Shown one piece after another: positions 45,632 through 49,252 of a DNA stretch of 49,252 bases; position 1 is the stretch's first letter, and each line of letters starts with the position of its first letter. The DNA lies in the NCBI RefSeq assembly GCF_002205845.1, contig NZ_NISI01000008.1, forward strand, positions 1 through 49,252, read 5' to 3'. The DNA is from Roseateles puraquae. GTDB taxonomy: Bacteria > Pseudomonadota > Gammaproteobacteria > Burkholderiales > Burkholderiaceae_C. The notes below the pieces were generated by a model. It saw nothing but the letters and a program-made list of their open reading frames with translations. It searched no databases and was not told where the DNA came from. Both the position numbers and the translations under genes were made by a program.

Positions 45632-45934
45632 TTACTTGACCGTCAGCACCCACTTGGCCAGGGTTTCGGCCTCGGCCGGGCTCACCTGGGTGTTGGCCGG
45701 CATCGGCACGGGGCCCCAGACGCCGGAGCCGCCCTTGACGATCTTCTCGGCGAGCTTCTTGTAGGCGTCCTTGTCCTTGGCGTACTTGGCGGCGACGTCC
45801 TTGTAGGCCGGGCCGACCAGCTTCTTGTCGACCGCATGGCAGGCCATGCAGTTCTTCTTCTGGGCCAGTTCCTGGCTGGCGAAAGCAGCCGGGGCGGCCA
45901 TGAGGGCGAGGCTGAGGATCACGACAGACTTCAT
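45632..45934 (-). CDS. Cytochrome c class I (c551/c552-like)
   Basis: A 100-residue periplasmic monohaem cytochrome c. A signal peptide ends AFA (about 19). The haem motif is CMACH (Cys29, Cys32, His33) and the sixth ligand is Met78 in PVPMPAN. It resembles the c551/c552 electron carriers that deliver electrons to terminal oxidases or nitrite reductase. The start at 45934 was chosen for the signal peptide. The divergent Trp-rich protein gene starts 60 nt away. Confidence 0.94.
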   Translation of the reverse strand: MKSVVILSLALMAAPAAFASQELAQKKNCMACHAVDKKLVGPAYKDVAAKYAKDKDAYKKLAEKIVKGGSGVWGPVPMPANTQVSPAEAETLAKWVLTVK

Positions 45935-45993
45935 GCTTACCTTTCGGGTCATTGAACTACAGTGATTGCAAAGATACCTGAAGGAGAGACCCA

Positions 45994-46254
45994 ATGGGTT
46001 TTGTGTTGCTTGGCGTGCTGTTCGTCGTGTTGCGGCTGGGCGGCTGGGTGCAGTTCCACAAAGACGATTTCTGGGCCTGGATCATTGTGTTGTCGCCGTT
46101 CCTGGGTGCGGCGCTGTGGTGGATGTGGTCCGACTCGTCGGGCCGCACCCAGCGCAAGGCCATGGAGGCGCAGGACGCCCGCAAGGCCGCGCGGCGCGAG
46201 CAGCAGATGGAGGCGCTCGGCACCTTCAAGCCGGGTGCCAAGAAAAAGCGCTGA
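45994..46254 (+). CDS. Small Trp-rich membrane protein (TIGR04438-like)
   Basis: An 86-residue protein with two N-terminal hydrophobic helices (about 2-18 and 27-45, with WAWIIVLSPFLGAALWWMWSD) and a basic, charged cytoplasmic tail rich in Lys and Arg. It matches the small Trp-rich family described mainly from Betaproteobacteria, of unknown function. A strong AAGGAGAG ribosome site precedes the ATG. It is divergent from cytochrome c. Confidence 0.85.
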   Translation: MGFVLLGVLFVVLRLGGWVQFHKDDFWAWIIVLSPFLGAALWWMWSDSSGRTQRKAMEAQDARKAARREQQMEALGTFKPGAKKKR

Positions 46255-46271
46255 CGGCAACTTGCGCAGGG

Positions 46272-46287
46272 TGTGACCGAAGTCACG
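46272..46287. promoter_or_regulatory. CRP/FNR-type site upstream of TPR gene
   Basis: TGTGA-CCGAAG-TCACG, identical to the acs site except for the two bases before the right arm. Both are followed by CCG. Its centre lies 75 nt before the TPR gene ATG. Confidence 0.5.
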
Positions 46288-46315
46288 CCGGGCAAACCCG
46301 GGCATCGGTCAAGCC

Positions 46316-46340
46316 GGGGTGGGCGTTGAATGCCCACCCC
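46316..46340 (+). other. Hairpin in leader of TPR gene
   Basis: GGGGTGGGC pairs perfectly with GCCCACCCC around a 7-nt loop, ending 14 nt before the ATG and just before the GGAG ribosome site. There is no T run, so it may be a leader structure rather than a terminator. Confidence 0.45.
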
Positions 46341-46354
46341 TTGGAGACTTCTGC

Positions 46355-47338
46355 ATGACAAGACGCCTGCTTCCTCTCGCATTGGCCCTGCTCGCTTCCT
46401 CAGCTGGCGCCGACTTGCTGAAGGATCCGCAATGGCAAGCCTGGCTCGACGCGGGCAAATCCGCAGACCTGGCCCGTGCGGCCCAGGCGCGTTCGAAGGC
46501 ACAGCCCGACGATGACCAGGCGGCCGTGGCGCTCGCGCTGGCCGCCGTGGACGACAACGATGCCGGTCGCCTGGAGGCTGCCGTGCCCGCGCTGCAGGCC
46601 TGCGTCGACAAGCGACCGCAGGCCGCGTGCAGCTATGCGCTCGGGCGGGTCTATGGCCAGCAGGCCATGACCGCCAGCGTCTTCAAGATGCCGGGCCTGG
46701 CGAGCAAGACCAAGGAGCAGTTCGTGCGGGCCGTGGAGCTCGATCCAGGCCTGTACGAGGCCCGCGTCGGCCTGACTCAGTTCTATTTGATGGCGCCCGG
46801 TTTTGCCGGCGGCAGCGTGGCCAAGGCCAAAGAGCTGGCCACCGAAGTGCAGGCCCGTCAACCGGAGCAGGCGCGCCTGCTGCGTGCGCTGCTGGCCATG
46901 AACGACAAGGACTGGACGACCGCGGAGCGCGAGTTGGGGGCGGTCAAGCCAGCTGACGACCGCACGGTGGCCCGCGAGCTGCGCGGCAACTGGTCGCGCC
47001 TCGGGTTCGAACTCATGGAGCAGAAGAACCTGCCCAAGGCCCGGGGGATCTTCGAGGCGCTGCAGCGGGACTATCCCACCCACGCCGCTGGCCCTTACGG
47101 CCTCGGTCGGGTGCTGCTGGAGCAGGGGCAGCCCGATGATGCAGTGAAGGCGTTGGAGCGCGCCCGCACGCTGGACGGTGCGGACCGCCTGCCCATCGAC
47201 CATCGACTGGGCCAGGCCTTGATCGCCAAGGGTGACAAGGCCGGTGCGCGGGCGGCGCTGGAGCGCTTCGTGCAAAACAAGCGCGCGAACCCGCGCAACC
47301 TCGACGACGCCCGCAAGCTGCTCGCCGGCCTGGCCTGA
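46355..47338 (+). CDS. Exported tetratricopeptide repeat protein
   Basis: A 327-residue protein with a signal peptide ending SSAGA (about 19) and several TPR-like helical pairs, clearest in AAGPYGLGRVLLEQGQPDDAVKALERARTLDG and the next DHRLGQALIAKGDKAGARAALERFV. TPRs mediate protein contacts; the partner is unknown. The ATG at 46355 follows GGAGACTTCTGC. A CRP-like site and a hairpin lie upstream, suggesting regulated expression. Confidence 0.85.
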   Translation: MTRRLLPLALALLASSAGADLLKDPQWQAWLDAGKSADLARAAQARSKAQPDDDQAAVALALAAVDDNDAGRLEAAVPALQACVDKRPQAACSYALGRVYGQQAMTASVFKMPGLASKTKEQFVRAVELDPGLYEARVGLTQFYLMAPGFAGGSVAKAKELATEVQARQPEQARLLRALLAMNDKDWTTAERELGAVKPADDRTVARELRGNWSRLGFELMEQKNLPKARGIFEALQRDYPTHAAGPYGLGRVLLEQGQPDDAVKALERARTLDGADRLPIDHRLGQALIAKGDKAGARAALERFVQNKRANPRNLDDARKLLAGLA

Positions 47339-47368
47339 CGGTGCGGGCGAGCCGGGGAGGGCGCTGGC

Positions 47369-47374
47369 TATGAT
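47369..47374 (+). promoter_or_regulatory. Probable lgt -10 box
   Basis: TATGAT preceded by TGGC, 29 nt before the lgt start codon. It is close to the TATAAT consensus; the -35 is not obvious. Confidence 0.4.
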
Positions 47375-47403
47375 GCGGCCCGCTTTTCTCTTTCCCCGGG
47401 ACC

Positions 47404-48213
47404 ATGCTCGTCCACCCGCAGTTCAATCCCATCGCCGTCCAGCTCGGCCCCGTGGCCGTGCATTGGTACGGCATCACCTACCTGATTGCCTTCGGGCTCT
47501 TCCTGTGGCTGGCCAGTCGCCGGGTGCGCATGCCCCAGCACCAGGCCGTTGGCTGGACGCGGCAGGACGTCGATGACGTTCTGTTCTACGGCGTGCTTGG
47601 CGTCGTGCTGGGCGGGCGGCTGGGCTACTGCCTCTTCTACAAGCCCGATTACTACATCCAGCACCTGCCCGAGGTGTTCGCGGTATGGAAGGGCGGCATG
47701 TCTTTCCACGGCGGGCTGCTGGGCGTGCTGTTCGCGCTCTGGGTGTTCGGCCGCAAGCGAGGTCGCAGCTTCTTCGAGGTGGCTGACCTGATCGCGCCTT
47801 GCGTGCCGACTGGCATCGCGGCGGTGCGCCTGGGCAACTTCATCAATGGTGAACTGTGGGGGCGGCCGGCGCCCGCCGATCTGCCCTGGGCGATGATCTT
47901 CCCGCAGGCGCAGGACGGCGGCATTGCGCGGCATCCGTCGCAGCTCTACCAAGCGGCAGGCGAAGGCTTGCTGCTCTTCATCATCCTGTGGCTGTACGCG
48001 CGCAAGCCGCGGGCCACGGGCCAGATTTCGGGCGTCTTCATGATGGGCTACGGTGCGCTGCGTTTTGCGGCGGAGTACTTCCGCGAGCCGGATGATTTCC
48101 TCGGCCTGCGGGCGCTGAACTGGAGCCAGGGCCAGTGGCTGAGTCTGCCGATGATCCTCGCCGGCGCCGCCATCTTCGTGTGGGCCACCCGCCGCAACCA
48201 ACGTCCTGCCTGA
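47404..48213 (+). CDS. lgt: Prolipoprotein diacylglyceryl transferase
   Basis: A 269-residue integral membrane enzyme with about seven helices that attaches diacylglycerol to the lipobox cysteine of prolipoproteins, the first step in lipoprotein maturation. Conserved parts visible are [23 protein letters not shown] and [14 protein letters not shown] with the catalytic Arg region. It would act on lipoproteins such as the DUF1800 candidate in this window. It stands upstream of dnaQ with an 8-nt gap. Confidence 0.96.
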   Translation: MLVHPQFNPIAVQLGPVAVHWYGITYLIAFGLFLWLASRRVRMPQHQAVGWTRQDVDDVLFYGVLGVVLGGRLGYCLFYKPDYYIQHLPEVFAVWKGGMSFHGGLLGVLFALWVFGRKRGRSFFEVADLIAPCVPTGIAAVRLGNFINGELWGRPAPADLPWAMIFPQAQDGGIARHPSQLYQAAGEGLLLFIILWLYARKPRATGQISGVFMMGYGALRFAAEYFREPDDFLGLRALNWSQGQWLSLPMILAGAAIFVWATRRNQRPA

Positions 48214-48221
48214 GCACTGCG

Positions 48222-48950
48222 ATGCGACAGATCTTCTTCGACACGGAAACCACCGGCCTGGAAGCCGACAAGGGCGACCGCATCATCGAAATCGGCTGCG
48301 TGGAGATGATCAACCGGCAGCTGACCGGCAACAACCTGCATCTCTACATCAACCCCGAGCGCGCCAGCCATGAAGACGCGCTGAAGGTGCACGGCCTGAC
48401 CGAGGCCTTCCTGTCGGACAAGCCCAAGTTCGCCGAGATCGTCGACCAGCTGCTCGCTTTCCTGGCAGGTGCCGAGCTCGTCATCCACAACGCACCCTTC
48501 GACATCGGCTTCGTCAATGCCGAGCTCAAGCGCCTGAACCGCGGCGTGCTGACCGACCATGTGGCCAGCGTGCGCGACACGCTGCTGATGGCGCGCGACC
48601 TGTTCCCCGGCAAAGCCAACTCGCTGGATGCCCTGTGCCGCCGGCTCGAAGTGGACAACACCAAGCGGGTGCTCCACGGCGCGCTGCTGGACGCGGAGCT
48701 GCTGGCGGACGTCTACATCCGCCTGACCCGCGGCCAGGACGCCCTCCTGATGGACGACCACGGCGACAGCAGCGGCGGTGAGGGCCAGCACGCCGTGGAA
48801 GCGGTGGACCTCAGCCGTTTTGCGTTGCCCGTCGTGCGCGCCAGCGACGCCGAAGCCGCGGCCCACGCCAAGCTGCTGGTGGACCTGGACAAGGCCGCGG
48901 GCGGCAGCTGCAAATGGCGAGTTTTCCAACCCGCCGAACCCGTGGCATAA
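48222..48950 (+). CDS. dnaQ: DNA polymerase III epsilon subunit
   Basis: A 242-residue 3'-5' proofreading exonuclease of the DEDDh type. Catalytic residues are Asp7 and Glu9 (FDTETTGL), Asp94 (HNAPFDIGF), His152 and Asp157 (HGALLDAEL). A C-terminal segment beyond about 185 would bind the alpha subunit. The ATG at 48222 lies 8 nt after lgt. The stop codon overlaps a -10-like box for the following tRNA genes. Confidence 0.96.
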   Translation: MRQIFFDTETTGLEADKGDRIIEIGCVEMINRQLTGNNLHLYINPERASHEDALKVHGLTEAFLSDKPKFAEIVDQLLAFLAGAELVIHNAPFDIGFVNAELKRLNRGVLTDHVASVRDTLLMARDLFPGKANSLDALCRRLEVDNTKRVLHGALLDAELLADVYIRLTRGQDALLMDDHGDSSGGEGQHAVEAVDLSRFALPVVRASDAEAAAHAKLLVDLDKAAGGSCKWRVFQPAEPVA

Positions 48951-48951
48951 T
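48946..48951 (+). promoter_or_regulatory. -10 box for tRNA-Val genes
   Basis: CATAAT spans the dnaQ stop codon and is followed at once by CGCGGGC, a GC-rich discriminator as in stable-RNA promoters under stringent control. The -35 (TTTCCA at 48923-48928, 17-nt spacing) is moderate. Confidence 0.45.
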
Positions 48952-49005
48952 CGCGGGCTTCCCGGAGACGGGGCCGCAAGTCGGGTGCAAGCCCGGCGGT
49001 TTTCA

Positions 49006-49080
49006 GGGCGGTTAGCTCAGCGGTAGAGCACTGCCTTCACACGGCAGGGGTCGCAGGTTCGAACCCTGCACCGCCCACCA
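49006..49080 (+). tRNA. tRNA-Val (anticodon CAC), copy 1
   Basis: A 75-nt cloverleaf with encoded CCA: acceptor GGGCGGT/ACCGCCC, D arm GCTC-GAGC, anticodon stem CTGCC/GGCAG with loop TTCACAC giving CAC (codon GTG), T loop TTCGAAC. It is identical to the next copy. A UUCG hairpin starts within its CCA end. Confidence 0.96.
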
Positions 49081-49093
49081 ACTTCGGTTGGTG
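49076..49093 (+). other. UUCG hairpin overlapping tRNA-Val CCA end
   Basis: CACCAAC pairs with GTTGGTG around a TTCG loop, forming a very stable 7-bp hairpin whose 5' arm includes the 3' CCA of the first tRNA. It may influence 3' processing of the tandem precursor. Confidence 0.6.
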
Positions 49094-49119
49094 ACCTGAA
49101 AACCAGCGCCCAGGATTTC

Positions 49120-49194
49120 GGGCGGTTAGCTCAGCGGTAGAGCACTGCCTTCACACGGCAGGGGTCGCAGGTTCGAACCCTGCACCGCCCACCA
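49120..49194 (+). tRNA. tRNA-Val (anticodon CAC), copy 2
   Basis: Identical over 75 nt to copy 1, 39 nt downstream and probably on the same precursor. Perfect identity points to a recent or gene-conversion-maintained duplication. GTG is a heavily used Val codon in this GC-rich DNA, which gives a reason for two copies. Confidence 0.96.
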
Positions 49195-49200
49195 CCATCA

Positions 49201-49235
49201 AGCCCCTGCAGGTCAGCGACCCGCAGGGGCTTTTT
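49201..49235 (+). terminator. Terminator of tRNA-Val operon
   Basis: AGCCCCTGC pairs with GCAGGGGCT, with an inner GGTC/GACC extension, followed by five T. It lies 6 nt after the second tRNA. Confidence 0.9.
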
Positions 49236-49252
49236 GCTGGGCGCCTGCAATG

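Overview
The window is about 49 kb of GC-rich chromosome, densely packed and ordinary in coding style. It most likely comes from a betaproteobacterium of the order Burkholderiales, in the Rubrivivax/Leptothrix/Roseateles neighbourhood. That placement is an inference from gene content: five PEP-CTERM proteins, a TIGR04438-type small Trp-rich protein, class I plus class II fumarase, a TetR/PCMT-like/TolC cluster, and the map-glnD pair. No rRNA, CRISPR array, prophage or intact insertion sequence was seen. Only the first ~430 bases, next to the 3' end of a tRNA-Ala gene, look unlike the rest.

Left part (1-16.5 kb). An unassigned flank with nested inverted repeats leads to tRNA-Ala(CGC) and an alpha/beta hydrolase. 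A minus-strand series follows, uppP-map-glnD-mnmH-DUF2189-DUF2788, covering cell-wall lipid carrier recycling, N-terminal Met removal, nitrogen signalling and tRNA selenouridine. Divergent from it are a TetR regulator with a clear operator, a divergent isoaspartate-methyltransferase-like protein and a TolC-type outer-membrane channel. Then come a BigR/SqrR-type sulfide-sensing ArsR repressor with a perfect 15-bp palindrome and two YeeE/YedE-type membrane proteins, the overlapping pair yaaA/prolyl-4-hydroxylase-like, a PEP-CTERM protein, a PAS-LuxR regulator and a two-subunit 3-oxoacid CoA-transferase.

Middle part (16.5-34.3 kb). This holds a DUF1800 lipoprotein-like gene with a Tat-type DUF1501 gene, a second PEP-CTERM protein, gamma-glutamyltransferase, RidA and DsbB, and ComEC. 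A minus-strand operon moxR-DUF58-transglutaminase(TgpA-like)-mltB is joined by overlapping or closely spaced starts and stops. A class II HDAC-like deacetylase, an MscS channel and a third PEP-CTERM protein follow.

Right part (34.3-49.25 kb). A chalcone-isomerase-like exported protein lies divergent from a predicted outer-membrane channel. Next are a GNAT acetyltransferase, a four-cysteine exported small protein, class I fumarase, a PEP-CTERM protein with a strong sigma-54 promoter match, class II fumarase, a YqhA-type membrane protein and acetyl-CoA synthetase with a CRP-like site. Last come a PEP-CTERM phytase-like esterase, cytochrome c, the Trp-rich protein, a TPR protein with a near copy of the CRP-like site, lgt, dnaQ and two identical tRNA-Val(CAC) genes with a terminator.

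The metabolic genes point to a respiring heterotroph with acetate and ketone-body CoA metabolism and a TCA cycle with both fumarase types. The envelope genes point to an elaborate cell surface with PEP-CTERM/exosortase sorting, although no exosortase is in the window. No wholly new system is demonstrable. The best leads are the sigma-54-driven PEP-CTERM gene, the shared CRP-like motif, the palindrome-controlled sulfur cassette and the DUF1800/DUF1501/PEP-CTERM group.
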